The notes below the pieces were generated by a model. The model did no database searches. It was not told the DNA's origin and saw only the letters and a program-made list of their open reading frames with translations. Shown here in pieces: positions 34,871 through 48,192 of a DNA stretch of 64,000 bases. Positions within the stretch are counted from its first letter, which is position 1. The number at the start of each line of letters is the position of its first letter. Made by a program: the position numbers and the translations under genes. This DNA comes from Vanilla planifolia (lineage: Eukaryota; Streptophyta; Magnoliopsida; Asparagales; Orchidaceae). Location: assembly GCA_023846275.1 (NCBI GenBank), contig JAIUJO010000187.1:103501-167500 (forward strand), given 5' to 3'.

Positions 34871-35249
34871 TATCCCTTATTCTTCGAATATTCCATACAC
34901 AAACTTAAATAATTTTTGGCAATAGTAAAGCATAGCAACGTCTAGTATCTCCCATAAATAGCAGTTGGCCTTTCAATGAACTAGAAGCACTTCCACTTGA
35001 AGAGTACATCTAATTCCCACTTATAGCAAGGCATTTGAAGTAGTTGTAACCACATAACTCCACATATAGTGTCCAGCATTTTCTAGCCCAACCATCTTAG
35101 CAATTAAGGGAATTTAGCAATTCCATCCAGGATATCTAGCCAGATTTAAAGAAAAAAATATAGCTTGTCTTGTCTTTTGAACTTCCACATGTTTCCTGAA
35201 TGCCCTCCAACTTCACATCTATAGCATCCCCCTTCATTCTTACACATCA

Positions 35250-37790
35250 TTTTTTTGAGTCATCATGCAATAAGCTCCCTACCTCAGTAGACTCCACCAA
35301 CACCATTTCAGCAGCCTCCTATCTCTACACAAAACAGTTGCCTACCTCCTCACACTCATACTGCTTATGATATGCCACCAAGCACACATTCAACACCACT
35401 CCAACAGCAATTGACCTCCTAGTAGAATGTCATAATGGCTTAAAGAGTTCATAACAACAACAAAATTCCCTATCTCTTACCATCTTCCAACGTTGTAGTA
35501 GTCCTCTAGCATCAACTTCACTCCAATAATTTGCCCTTGCCATCCTCATTTCTCTACCTACATTTAGCATAGCTATATTCAATGCTACATCCTCATTCAT
35601 TACCTACTTCCTCAAGAGTATCACCCAATTAAATGGAGCAAAACACTTTGCAAAACCACACTATTAATTTCCAACTAACATCTTCATTTCCAATGCCTTG
35701 TTGGATTCCCTCTTAGCTTGCTGCCCACTTTGTGCCCAGCTCTTAATGCATGAAGAGTTGCACGGCCTTCTAATACAGGACTGAGGATGTCTCAAAGCAA
35801 CTTTCCAACTCCTTATCAACAAAATTTCTCAGCAACTACAATAGCAGTAACTAAGGAGAGCATCCACCACTTTAAACCAATTGCATACACACTAATTACC
35901 CTGCTTGGAGACTATGCAGTCATTGCACCTCTCACTATAAGTTGCACCTCTATACTTCATCACCAAGCATATTCCATTGCAAATGTTGTAGCCCATGAAC
36001 TGTAGCTGAGAGGTCCCTCTCCCTCCATTTAATTTTACACAGCAACATGGCTTGAACCTCCCTCAATCGTATGACCACCCTACTATAATCTTCATTTCCC
36101 ATTGGTGTCCTCATTTTTTGAGCTCTTCTTAAGTTGGCCCCCTTTGGTAAATTAAGTCTCCTCCTTTGTAGCTTCCCTCCCCAATGTATCCTTTGGGGTC
36201 CATACTTATCTAAAAGGTTCCCTACCCCTTGCAATAGAGACACTTTTATGCTTGCCTTGGTACCTCTTTTCTTTATCATTGGTAACTGCACCCTTAAATC
36301 CCTATAAAAGTTTAGAGTAGCTATGGGATTTTGAAATCTTTCTTGAACATGCATGACAGCCCACCATCTTCACGATTGCACTAGAATTCAAGGGCATAGC
36401 CCTTCTTTGCTCTCTCATCCTCATCCAATTGAGTGCTTTGTTGTTGAGGCTCTTTGTTCCTTTGCAATGATTTATTAGTCTCCTCCTTCTCGCCTGCTTC
36501 TGCCTCCTCTATTAAATCAACTCGTTTCCCCCCAGTTGAACATTGATTTGTGTAGTTCCCAACATGGCCATAGATGTAACACATTCGAGGAAGGCTCTCA
36601 TACTCAAAAGATTAGAATGTCTTTCCCAATAGCCCACTCAACGACATTCCTGGTTTCAAAGGTTTGAGAGGTCCATCTTAACACAAACCCTCACATATGA
36701 GGATTGTTGCAAATCAACGGTCCATCCATTCAATAAAATTTGTTTCCCAATAGCTTTAGCATTACATAAAAAATTTTCCATGTCCCAATATAGCAAAGAA
36801 AGCATTGCAAATCTCACCCACATTGGGGCACATTATAGTCATAGCACTCAGCCTAAACTCAGGGGTCCATACATCCAACCCCATGGTTTGTCCCACTACC
36901 TGCCATGGTCCCCCAAGCCACACCACATTCTTGTCCCTACTTGAATCAAAATGAAGACAAAAGTAACTTGATGATAGATCATATATTCTAAAGATTTTGA
37001 AATGGCCCCACCTGTGATGTAAAAGCATTGCAATAATGTAGAAAGGGAGGGTATTGCCATAGACTCCTCACCAGGTAAAATTGATGAAACTCTTTACATC
37101 TGTTGCATGCCAAATCTAACATAATAATCTCATCCTATACTACAAATCCATCATCTTAGAAGAAACCTCTTTTGCATTTATATAAGGAAGGCACTCAATG
37201 GTTTTTGTGATTACAATATTTGAGTTCCTTCCAATTGACAACATATCCTTGAAGTTTACTACTTTGGAATTATCCTATCTACCACCCTCACAATATCCCA
37301 CTCCTTGCATCATATTGTTTTACCCTTCTTTATTTTGATCCTTATTGGTATTTTTTTGAATGTTCTCTCGCCTTGGTGCTCTATTTTTCATAGAGTTGTT
37401 GCAATCTCTACTTCCACTTGTTATGTCCTGAGCAATGACTACCATTCGCTCCATCCCCATATAAGAGTTTGTCTCCTCTAGCTCTCTAGTAGATTTTATG
37501 TCAGTGTCACTCTCAATAGATACATAGTGTACCAATATTTCAGTATCATTCAAATTTGCCCTACTTCATCATGAAGTGTAGAGACTGTCAATACGACTTC
37601 CATATTTGCTGAGATTACAATATAACTGCACTCCCCAACCAGTAATTCATTACGCATAGGGGACAAATGTTCATAATGTTTCCCCTTCTTGGTGCTCTTC
37701 TTTGATTTGGTGCCAGCCCTATTATAGGTATCACCCTGCACTTTCAGCAATCCCAGCACAATAACAGTAACACAGCAAAGCAATTGTAGT
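35250..37790 (-). pseudogene. LINE4 ORF1
   Basis: Fullest ORF1 in the window, still broken. The N-terminal part has a lysine-rich segment (AGTKSKKSTKKGKHYEHLSP) then MRNELLVGECSYIV (~37620-37720). The next frame is ILVHYVSIESDTDI... (37320-37553). A DUF4283-like core follows (YFCLHFDSSRDKNVVWLGGP, then TPEFRLSAMTIMCPNVGEIC, 36762-37028). The zinc knuckle at ~36545-36584 reads CYIYGHVGNYTNQC: the second Cys and the His are lost (H is N). A basic C-terminal part is at 35950-36354. The border with ORF2 is uncertain. Confidence 0.75.
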
Positions 37791-38803
37791 ATATATTTTA
37801 ACCAACTCTTGCAGCAATTATTTCAACAAACAATATTTTAGCCAACACAACCTGTGTAATTATTTTCCAGCACTTCCAGTATAACAACACAACAAAGCAG
37901 TTGCAAAGAAATTACACAACACAAAACTTGCAGCAATTATAGGACAACTTCGAGTAGTAGCACAAGGTATTCCAGAAAATAGAGCTATATGAAATTTCAA
38001 ATTTCGAGGTTAGAACTGACCTTGACAAGTGGAATTTCAATCTATTGATGCAACCGAGTACTATAGAAATTGTTGCACGAGAAGCCACCCCAAGCAAACA
38101 TCGAACCTCATAGTGCCCTAAATGACTTATGCATGCACTCGAAACGCACAGTTTGTAGCCTGATTGCCTTACTATGTACAGTAAAATGCATTGAAATGTA
38201 TTAATTCAAGATTAAATTCCTTGCACATGCACAGGTGCACTGCACGTCATGCTTCACATCGCATGTCATGCACTTTGCACTGCACATCACACTATTCATG
38301 TCACCGTGCCACCTACTGTATACACCTCGACTGCCTTCAGCACACTTTTTAAGTCATGATCGATCGCGTCTTTGTCTGCGCATCCCCTACAATGCCAATT
38401 TAAACCCCTGAGCACATGCAACTTGAGCTTCACGACCACCTGCTGCATCGTTGACCTTTCTCTGTCAAATGTACTTCAGTACCAAGTTTGAAGTCACGGA
38501 CAATCATGCCTTCATAATGTCATTTCCAAACCCTAGCATGTGCACGTCATAGGAGTCGCTTGAGCACTCGTGCCTTGATTCCATTACACTCGCCGCCCTG
38601 CCAAACTTCTTCCGCCTCAGCATACAATGATCAATGATGTTCGTGCCTCTGTAGATCCCAGCTGAGCGTGTTCTAGAACCCCCTCTGTGCCCACAGTAAG
38701 CGCCCGTGTGAGCAGGCGCACCCAACTTCCTGCACACACACCGCATCGATGGTCTTCCTTCTGCGAGGCAATTTGAAACCCTAACCACTCTCAAAGCTCT
38801 CAC
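37791..38803 (-). other. LINE4 5' UTR
   Basis: About 1 kb of leader shared with LINE1, LINE6 and LINE7, including a GTGCAC/CACGTC-rich part (~38220-38300). It ends at the common terminus CTCAC before the target word. Confidence 0.65.
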
Positions 38804-38819
38804 AAAGTCTTTGGGTTCC
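38804..38819. repeat. LINE target-site duplication
   Basis: Perfect AAAGTCTTTGGGTTCC between the 5' end of LINE4 and the 3' end of LINE5. Confidence 0.9.
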
Positions 38820-39929
38820 ATTGATAATTTATTAATGGTCGAAGAATACAAAAAGTCCTTTATGGAGGACCAAACAAAATGCCTGAATACAACAATATCA
38901 AAAGCATTTTAGGAAGGGGCATTCCCCAGTCCCAGGTAAAATCAGATGAACATGCATAATGCACCGCTCAGTCTACTAGAACATTTCTTTGCCTATAAAT
39001 ATACATCAATCGAAAGGTATTCAAGCCTCAAACATACCAGAGAGAGTCTTTGAATGTTCCTCCAGGTGAAGGGTGTCATAAAAGATTGCAAATCTCCTGA
39101 ATAGCCATAGAAAAATAACACTGAATCTCAATTACATGATAAATCAAGAACTTCAACCTGAGCAGTGCGAATGCCTTTAGAATGACTTGCACCTCCATGG
39201 CTATGCTTGATTGAGGAACAACCCTCCTTCCAGCAACAAGTATTGGATTACCAAGGTGATCTCCGGCAATAATTCCCAGCCCCACAGCTTCATCCTGAAC
39301 CACCATATCACAATTGATTTTGATCTATCCAGTTAGAGGAGGAGCCCAAAGTAAAGTTATATTCAACTCATGTGAGCTGTGTGGACTCTTACAAGACATG
39401 GATAAAGCCCAGTTTTATTTTTTGATTACAGCCACTGTGTCAATTTGAATATTTATCAAAAGGACAACACTAATCATGACTTGCTCCTTTTGTTTTTTTT
39501 AAATTCCTATTGATCCAAATGTAATAAAGTGTTGTAGCAACAATAGCAGCATGCTTAATCACATCCCCACGCTTCAAATCAGTGGCCACCAAAATGCTGT
39601 ATACTTATTGTAATGTAAAATTGTTGATGTTACTTTTGTAGCTACTTGGAACAAGTGTTGCAACAACTTCTTCATATGCTATACATTCCAAACCTCTTTT
39701 GCCTTCCTACATTCACATAGTAGATGTTAAGTTTTGACTTAGATACAACCCCAAATGATGTAGCTACACTCCACCATTCTCCTCTTAAATAGCCTTTTAG
39801 CGATAGGAACACAATTATTAACTAATCTCCAAAGGAAAATCGGCACATTAGGCAGTAACTTGAGCTTTTAAATTCAACTATAATTACTTGTAGTAGGCCA
39901 TGAGCTTCTAGCATTTTTGACAATTCCAC
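38820..39929 (-). mobile_element. LINE5: 1.1-kb 5'-truncated LINE
   Basis: 3' terminus ATTGATAATTTATTAATGG at 38820, the RNase H region (~39080-39330), and truncation in the zinc-binding linker at ~39929. It is co-extensive with LINE2 (7446-8546) and sits in the same position between two longer LINEs. Confidence 0.87.
39076..39340 (-). pseudogene. LINE5 RNase H domain
   Basis: The open frame 39076-39306 reads VQDEAVGLGIIAGDHLGNPI, then VAGRRVVPQSSIAMEVQVIL and FLIYHVIEIQCYFSMAIQEI. The second acidic residue (SIAMEV) is kept. The third Asp (expected in EIQSDS) is lost as in LINE2. Confidence 0.83.
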
Positions 39930-39945
39930 AAAGTCTTTGGGCTAC
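39930..39945. repeat. LINE target-site duplication
   Basis: AAAGTCTTTGGGCTAC between LINE5 and LINE6. Confidence 0.85.
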
Positions 39946-40229
39946 ATTGATAATTTATTAATGGTCGAAGCCTACAAGAGATCCTCTATGGAGGATCAAG
40001 CAAAAAGTCCAAATACAACAACATCAAAAGCAGTTTGGGAAGGGGCATACCCCAGTCCCAAGTAAAATCCGATGAACATGCGTAATGCACCACCCAGTCT
40101 ACTAGATCGTTTACTTCCTACAAATATGCATTAATTGAAAGTTATCTATGCCTTGAACATGCCACATAGAGCCTTTGAATCTTCCTCCTTGTTAAGGGTG
40201 TTGTAGAAGTTTACAATCCTCCTAAATAG

Positions 40230-40611
40230 TCATAGTAAAATCTGGCTGAATCTCAACAGCATGATAAATTAAAAACTTTGACCTGAGCAATGTCAAGGCC
40301 TCTAATGGCATTCACATCCATAGTTATGCTCTATTGAGAAATAACCCTTCTTTTAGCAATAAATAATGGCTTACCAAGGTGATCTCTAACAACAATTCCT
40401 AGCTCCACAGCATCATTTTTTTAACAACCACATCACAATTTATTTTGATCCATCTAGTTGAAGGAGGAGCCCAAAATAAAGCTACATTCAACTCATGTGA
40501 GTTGTGTGGACTCCCACAGGACATGGATGAGGCCAAGTTGTATATTTTTATTGCAGTCACCATGTCAATTGAAATCTTTCTAAATAGGATAGCACTACTC
40601 ATGACTTGCAC
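40230..40611 (-). pseudogene. LINE6 RNase H domain and upstream linker
   Basis: The minus-strand frame 40399-40611 reads MQVMSSAILFRKISIDMVTA, SSMSCGSPHNSHELNVALFW, then PSTRWIKINCDVV. The linker and the first RNase H strand with its Asp are thus readable. The remainder (40230-40400) is broken. Confidence 0.75.
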
Positions 40612-42009
40612 CTTGTGCTTTTTTTTAAATTATTGTTGGTACAAATGTAATAAAGAGCTGTAGCAATAATAGCAGCGTGCTTAGTCACATCCCCATACTT
40701 CGAGTCATTTGCCTGCAAATTGTTGTATACATGTTGTAATGTAAAATTTTTGTTGCTTTTTCTACTATTGCTTGGAATAATAGCTGCAACAATGTTCTTC
40801 ATGTGCGCACATTCCAAACCTCTCTCACCTTCTAGCATTCACACAACAAATATTGTGAAGTTTTGACATGCCTATAACCCCAAATGCAGCTACTACACTC
40901 TGTCATTCTCCTCTTAAACAACAATTCAGTGACCAAAATAGTATTTTTTAACTAATCTCCAAATAAAAATCGTCACCTTGGGCAGCATCTTGAGCTTCCA
41001 AATCTAGCTATAATAACTTACAACAAGCCATGAGCTTCCAGCATTTTCCACAATTCTAGCATTAACCATTATTGAGTAGAGCTTAGCATTGTGCACCTCT
41101 ATGGACTTAGTTTGTCATTGCAGCAATTGGCCCATGTTATTATTCAGCACTTACGAAAGATGGAGCACCCTATCAAGTAATAATTCATCAACCTAAGCTT
41201 TAAGAGTATACACATCCCATTCATCATGCTCAATAATGCATTCACTAACAAATTTCAGCCATTTTACCTCCATATTAATGTAAGCAGGCTACCACTTGAT
41301 TGGAAGAAACCTTAGCCAACTGTCTTCAACAAAAAGTACAACCTTGACCTCTCTAATTCTCCAACAAAGTTTGGTATAGCCCATGGCATTGCCTCTTTAA
41401 CTAGTCTACATTCTTACAAAGCTGTCGTGGAGCACCCCCTTCTCTTCTCCAATCAAGTATTCACTCCTCATCACCTCCACCACCACTCTTGCCAATATTC
41501 TCCTACATTGCTTCATAGTCAAGGCCCAATGCCAAATACTAAGATCATGAATACCTGTATCACCCTCCTCTTAAAGTAAAGTGACTGTACTCCAATCCAC
41601 ATAATACATTGCATGTCCTTTATTAGTGCCATACCATAAGTATCTTTTCAACATCCTTTTTAATACATTGATCACTCCCTTTAGCACCACACAATGGCTT
41701 AAGTAGAAATTAAGAATTACTATTAGCACAAAGTTGATCATAACAATCCTGCTCACCAAGGAAAGAGGCCTAATTCTCTATTTTGCAACTTGTTCTTCCA
41801 CTCTTTGAATGATAAAGTTAAAGTCTCCCTTGCTTAGCAACTTTGCCAAAATAGGTATCCCCAAATAACTAATATTTCCTACGTAGGTCATATGAACATT
41901 ACCAGCCACCATCTTTCATCTCTTTCTCATCATCCCCTTGCTAAAATAAACTCATGATTTAGCAAGATTTACCTTATGCCTAGAAGACTTACCATAATCC
42001 TCCAAAATT

Positions 42010-42840
42010 TGTCTTACTACCCTAATAGTAGCATATGTAGTAAGAGCATATAGAATAACATCAATAACATACAAAGATGAGAAATTGTTGGAGAGATTGG
42101 CCTGCATCAAAATCTCACCAATGTCATAGCTTCATACTTCTTCATAAGCCTTGATAGAAATTTAGATGTAATGATGAATAGATATAGTGATAATAGAAAT
42201 CCTTGTCTAAGCCCTCTCTTGGCTTCAATCCATAAGATTCTAGCCTCATTTAATAACACCCCAAACCTTGGTGTTGAGATTCAAGTATTTACTCACTAAC
42301 ACTATACTGGGAAGCCCAAGAATTTCACCATATAAATGACAAACTACCATCTCATCTTAACATATGCAAGTTTCATATCCACCTTTATGCCATAAGACCC
42401 TCTCTAGAGACTAAACAGTGCATCCTGGTTGCCATTTCTTGAGTAATAAATATATTATCTAAGATAGGTCTGCCCGAAACAAAAGCACCTTGTTCCTTCA
42501 CAATTACGTCAGGTAAAACCATCTTTAGTCTTATCACCAAGATCCTTGCCACTATTTTGTATGCAACATTGCACAAACTTATAGGCTTAAACTATTTTAG
42601 TCTGTAACCCATAGTTTAGGAATAAGTCCAACAAGAGTATCCTTCCAACCATTTGGCATATGTTTATCATGAAAAAATTATAATGCAACTCTAACAATAT
42701 CCCCCTGAGTAATCTCCCAATACCCTTGTATGAACTCCACTATAACCCCATCCATCTCGAGTTCCTTGCACTTCCTTATAGATGTGATAGCTCCGATAAC
42801 TTTGTCCTTAATACCCTACATGGTGAGCATTCCTTCTTGT
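42010..42840 (-). pseudogene. LINE6 reverse transcriptase domain
   Basis: Frame 42385-42576 reads YKIVARILVIRLKMVLPDVI, then VKEQGAFVSGRPILDNIFIT and QEMATRM, the conserved RT stretch before the first catalytic Asp. The YADD region at ~42045-42080 reads LYVIDVILYA, again lacking the first Asp. Stops elsewhere. Confidence 0.8.
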
Positions 42841-43149
42841 TCCAATTCAATGCATCTGTAAGGTTGGTATTATAGTGGAGGATAATCAACATGAATATTG
42901 CACCACTTTGACTTAAAATAGTTCACCAATATGCTTTCAATTTTATCTGTGGAACTTACCACCTCCCCCTTATCATCATTTAACAATAGTACGTGCTTAT
43001 CTCTCCACCTAAAAGTTGTAGTAGCCTAGATGAAACTAGTATTTCAATCTCCTAAGTGCACTTGCCTTGTGAAAAATAGAAATGAGATGCAGGAGCTAGA
43101 TATGTTCTTGATCATTAAGACCCATCTCAAATTCCTTGAGTTGTAGACC

Positions 43150-44020
43150 TTAGATTACATTTTCAAGTTCACCATTCTTATCAATAACATTGCAAATCTT
43201 AGTCTTGCTCCACCTGCTCAAAGTAGCTAGGGATATACAAAATTTTGTAGAAAGCCTCTCCATGGGATTCCCTCTTGCTGATCTATTCCACACTTTCTTT
43301 ATGACCCTAATAGTCTGAGGAAATACATGCCAAGAACTCTCAAATTGATTTCTTTTATTAATGGCCATCCCTTGACATGTCCCTAACTCAATAAGTAATG
43401 GCAATGATCTGACCCAATGTGTGACAAGTGAGTAACTGTAGTTGTGAGAAAGTCCTGTATTCCACGGAGATTTGTTAGCACTCTATCCAACCTCTCCAAT
43501 ATTTGAGCACCTCCTTCTTTTCCATTGCACCAAGTGTACCTAGTACCCATATATGCCAAGTCAATCAACTCCAATTCTTGCATGATTTTAAAAAACTCCT
43601 ACTATCGTTGCCCACTTCTAAAGCTCTTCCCTCGTCACTTCTCCTTCTATTACATTACTACATTGAAGTTCCCTACGATATTCTTGGGTCCCCCACCTCT
43701 ATCCTCCTCCGTCAGGATCTCCCACACTACAGTCCTCTTGCTTGGGTCCTTGGATGCATACACCACACAACATTTTATCAGCCTATCCTTTCCTACCCTT
43801 GCCTACACTATAAGTACTTACATGGAAATCTTCATAACTTTCAAGTTCACCCAGCTCCTCCATAGAATCACAATCCCTCTAGAAAAGCCAGTTGATGGTT
43901 TCACTACAAACTCCTAATCTTTGCCAAGAACCAAATTTGCATCTCTCCTATTTTATTTCTCCACCCTGGTTTCTACAAGAGCAACTACTATAATACTCCT
44001 CGTTCTTGCAAACCGTTGTA
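43150..44020 (-). pseudogene. LINE6 endonuclease domain
   Basis: Frame 43383-43583 reads MQELELIDLAYMGTRYTWCN, GAQILERLDRVLTNL, then HLSHIGSDHC; the SDH motif is kept but a one-base loss right after it shifts the frame. The GDFN motif near 43660-43690 reads VGNFN, losing the catalytic Asp. Confidence 0.82.
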
Positions 44021-44429
44021 GGTAACCCATTGATTACTTATCCCTAATTCTTTGAATATTCCGTACAGCAAACATAAATCATTTTTTGAAATAGTAAAGC
44101 ATAGCAACCTCTAGTATCTCCCTATAATAGCAACTGGCCTTTCAATAAATTAGCAACACTTCCACTCGAACTGTACATCCTATACCCACTTCTAGCAAAG
44201 CATTTGAAGAAGTCGTAACCACCTAACTCCACATATAGTGTCTAGCATTTTATAGCATAACCACCTTAGCAATTCAAGAAATTTAGCAATCCCGTTCAGA
44301 CCACACAGCTAGCTTCAAGGAAAAAACCATAGCTTGTCTTGTCTTTTTAACTTCCACAAGTTTCTAGAATGCCCTCCAACTTCACATCTGTACCATCCCC
44401 CTTCATTCTTGCACTTATCATTTTTTTTA

Positions 44430-46900
44430 GTCATCATACAGCAAGCTCCTTACCTTAGTACACTCCACAAGCACCATTTCCATAGCCTCCTATATCCACA
44501 CAAAACTGTTGCCTACCTCCTCACATTCATACTACTTATGATACACCACTAGTAATTGACCTCCTAGTAAAATGCCATAATGGCTTAAGTAGTTCATAAT
44601 AGTAGCCAAATTCCCTACCTCTTGCCATTTTCTAGTGCTGTAGTAGTCCTCTAGTAGCAACTTCACTTACACAAATTTGTTCGTGCCATCATCATTTCTA
44701 TTCCTACATTCAGCATAACTATATCCTAATGCTATGTCCTCATTTGTTCCACTACTTCCTCAAGTGTATCACCCAATTAAATGGAGCATTAGCACTCTAC
44801 AAAACCACAATGTTAATTTCTAAAAAACATCTCATCTTCATTTCCATAACCTTGTTGGATTCTTTTTTAGCTTATAGCCCACTTTTTGCCCAGCCCTTAA
44901 TGCATGAAGAGTTGCACGACCTTCTAATATAGTACTGAGCATGTCTCAAAGCAACTTTCCAACTCCCTATCAACAAAATTTCCCAGCAACTATAATAGCA
45001 ATAACTAAGGAAAGCATCCACCACTTTTAGACAAATGCATACACACCGCTCACCCTGTTTGGAGACAACGTAGTCCCTACACCTCTCAGTGTAACTCGCA
45101 CCTCTATACTTCATCACCAAACACATTCCATTTCAAATGTTGTAGCCCAAGAACTACAACTGAGAGGTTCCCCACTCTCTCCATTTAGTTTTATACAGCA
45201 ACATGGCTTAAGCCTCCCCCAACCATATGACCACCCTACTACAATCTTCTTTTCCCATTGTTGTCCTCCTCTTTTGACCTCTTCTTAAGCTAGCCTCCTT
45301 CGATAAATTGAGCCACCTACTTTATGGTTTCCCTCCCTAACGTATCCTTCGGGGTCTATACTTACCTGAAAGGTTCCCCACACCTTACAATAGAGACACT
45401 TCTGTGCCTTCCAGGGTACCTCCCTTCCCCACCATTGCTAACTGCCCCCTTAGATTGCTCTGAAAGTTTAGAGTAGCTATGGGATTTTGAAACCTTCTTT
45501 GCACATGCATGATAGCCCTCCTTCTTCTCGATTGCACTAGAATCCTGGGCCTAGCCCTTTCCTTGCTCCCTCATAGTCATCCCACTAAGTGCTTGGTTGT
45601 TGAGGTTCCTAGTTCCTTTACGATGATTTATTAGTCTCCACCTTTCTACCCGCTGCATTTCGCTCTACCTCCCCTATCAAATTAACTTGTTCCCCCCAGT
45701 TGAACCTTGATCTGTGTAATGGCCAACATGGCCACAGATGTAACACATTTGACGAAGGCCCTCATACACAAAAGATTAGAATGTCTTCCCCAATAGCCCA
45801 CTCAGCCACATTCCCAACTTCAAAGGTTTTGAGAGGTTCGTTCTCACACAGACCCTTGCATATGATGATCGTTGCAAATTAGAGGTCCATCCATCCAATA
45901 AAATGGGTTTCTCAATAGCTTTAGCAATATGTAAAATATTTTTCTTGTCCTAATATCCAAGAAAGCACAGTGAATCTCACCCACACTAGGGCATACATTA
46001 TAGTGATGGCACTAAGCCTAAACTTAGTGGTTCGTACATCCAACCCCAAGGTTTGTCCCACTACCTGCTAAGGTCCCTAAAGCCACACTGTATTCGTGTC
46101 CTCAATTCAATCAAAATGAAGATAAAAGAAACCTGATGATAGATCTAATACTCTAAAGTTTTTGAAATGCCCCCACCTTCACTTTAAAAGCCTCACAATA
46201 ATGTAGAAAGAGAAGGTATTACCATACTCTTCCCACCAGATCGAACTGATGAAACTCCTTGCATCCACAGCATGTCAAACCTGACAAAATAATGTCATCC
46301 TGTACTACATAATCCATCTTCTTAGCAGCAATCTCTTTCACATCTATATAAGTAGCCTGCTCAGTGGTTGTTGAAATTGCAGTATTTGAGTTCCTTTGTT
46401 TGTCAGCATATCCTTGAAGCCTACTTTGTTAGAATTATCTTATTTACTACCCAACACCAAATCTCACTCCTTGCATCACATTGTCCTGCCCTTCTTTATT
46501 CTGATCCTTATTGGTATGATTTTGAATGTTCCCCAGCCCGGTGCTCCATTGTTCATAGGGTTGTCACTATCCCGACTTCCACATGTTATGTTTCGAGCAA
46601 TGATTGCCTTTCCTTCCATCCCCACATTGGAGTTTATCCCCTCCAACTGTCTAGTAGATCCAATGCTAGTGTCACTCTCAGTAGATACAAAGTATACCAA
46701 TATTTCACTATCATTCAAATCTACTCTCACCTCATGATTAGTTGCAGAAACTGCCAGTATGACTTCCCTGTTTGTTGAGTTTGTAATATAACTGCATTCC
46801 CCAACAGGCAATTCATTACGTGTAAGGGACACAAGTTCACAACTTTTCCCTTTCTTGTTGCTCTTTTTTGATTAGGTGTTAGCCATATTATAAGTAACAC
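44430..46900 (-). pseudogene. LINE6 ORF1
   Basis: The N-terminal part is fairly intact (46476-46832: MSLTRNELPVGECSYITNST, then LNDSEILVYFVSTESDTSIG). The DUF4283-like core (~46300-45850) is broken. The knuckle near 45705-45750 reads CYICGHVGHYTDQG, with the last Cys changed to Gly. The C-terminal basic region is degraded. Confidence 0.72.
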
Positions 46901-47926
46901 TCTACACTTCCAATAATTATAGTACAACAAAAGCAACACAGCAAAGCAATTATAGCAATTGTTTCAACAAGCACTTCTAGTGATTATTTCAACTAGTAAT
47001 TATTTTAGCCAACACAATATGTGTAATTATTATCCAATACTTCCAGCAAAACACACAACATAGCAATTGCAAAGAAATTGCATAACACAACACTTGTAGC
47101 AATTAATATAACTACTTCCAACAGCAGCACAGAGTAATCTAGAAAATATAGCTATATGAAATTTCAAATTTCCATGTTTAGAATTGACCTTGATAAGTGA
47201 AATTTTGCTCAATTGATATAGAAGAGTACTATAGAAATTTTTTCTTGAGAAGCCACACAAAACACTCGTCGAACCTCACAGTGTCCAAAATGAGTTATGC
47301 GTGCGCTCGAAAGACATAGTTTGTAGTCTAATTGCGTCGCTTCACTTAGCAAAATGTGTCAAAATGTATTAATTCAAGATTAAATTTCTTACACGTGTGC
47401 ATGTGCATTGTTCACTATGCTTCACTTTGCACGTCATGTGCTTTGCTCTGCATGCCATGCTTTTAACATCTTCAAGCTATCTATTTTATACACCTTGACC
47501 TTCTTCAGTGCCAATTTGAAGTTGAGAATGTTTGCACCATTGTGCGTGCTTCCCCTTTAATGCCAATTTAAAACACTGCACATGTGCACAGTAGGAGCTA
47601 CTCGACCACCCATCACATTGCCAACCTTCCTCCAATAAATGTACTTAAGCACCATGTTTGAAGTTGTGGGCATTAGTGCCTTTGTATTGTCATCCTTGAA
47701 CCAGTGTGTGAACAGTAGGAGCCACGCAGGCACCCGAGCCCTAATTCCTTCACACTCGCCGCCCGTCAAACTTCGTCCGCCTTAGCATATTGTGATTCTT
47801 GACATTTGCACCTTTATTGATCCCAACTGACTGCATTCTAGAACCCACTCCGCATGAGCAGTAAGCACCCATGCAACCACCAGCACCCAGCTTCCTACAC
47901 ACCTGCCACACAGACGATCTTACCCA
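46901..47926 (-). other. LINE6 5' UTR (end missing)
   Basis: Alignable with 6531-7429 and 37791-38803. Sequence diverges near 47926, where the LINE7 interior (TCAAATCATCTGCCTCCAAA) begins. Confidence 0.62.
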
Positions 47927-48192
47927 GCCTTCAAATCATCTGCCTCCAAAGAGCTACATATATTCTATAATATAATATTATTAGAAATTGGAATGAGAGC
48001 AACAACAGTGTCCTTCATGTGCTACACTTTCAAAACCTCACTTGCCTCCAGTATTCACAGAACAGCTGTCACACTCCACCATTCTTCTCTTAAAAAGCCA
48101 TTTAGTGGTAGGAATACAATTTTTAACCAATCTTTAAATGAAAATCTTCACCTTGGACAACACATTAAGATTCTAAATCCAACTATAATTAC

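Larger units (their letters stand above)
31015..38803 (-). mobile_element. LINE4: full-length L1-type LINE (~7.8 kb) in 18S
   Basis: The only copy in the window with both termini and all regions in order. The 3' end ATTGATAATTTATTAATGG at 31015 has no A-rich tail. Then come RNase H (~31270-31560), zinc-binding linker (~31700-32150), reverse transcriptase (~32500-33740), endonuclease (~34200-34860), ORF1 (~35250-37790) and 5' UTR (~37790-38803) ending CTCAC. It is flanked by the target words at 30999-31014 and 38804-38819. All frames carry stops or shifts. Confidence 0.9.
39946..47926 (-). mobile_element. LINE6: nearly full-length LINE, 5' UTR end lost
   Basis: 3' terminus ATTGATAATTTATTAATGG at 39946. 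RNase H ~40230-40611, reverse transcriptase ~41500-42840, endonuclease ~43380-44020, ORF1 ~44430-46900, 5' UTR to ~47926. The last ~100 bp of 5' UTR, and any target word after it, are missing because LINE6 is fused directly to the interior of LINE7. Confidence 0.87.

Noticed and set aside
31015-38803. LTR retrotransposon or endogenous virus
   Set aside because: No long terminal repeats, no protease or integrase. The domain order ORF1, endonuclease, reverse transcriptase, RNase H with target-site words is that of a plant LINE.
46368-46778. 136-codon plus-strand open frame
   Set aside because: Antisense to the LINE6 ORF1 N-terminal region, which has the recognisable minus-strand frame 46476-46832.
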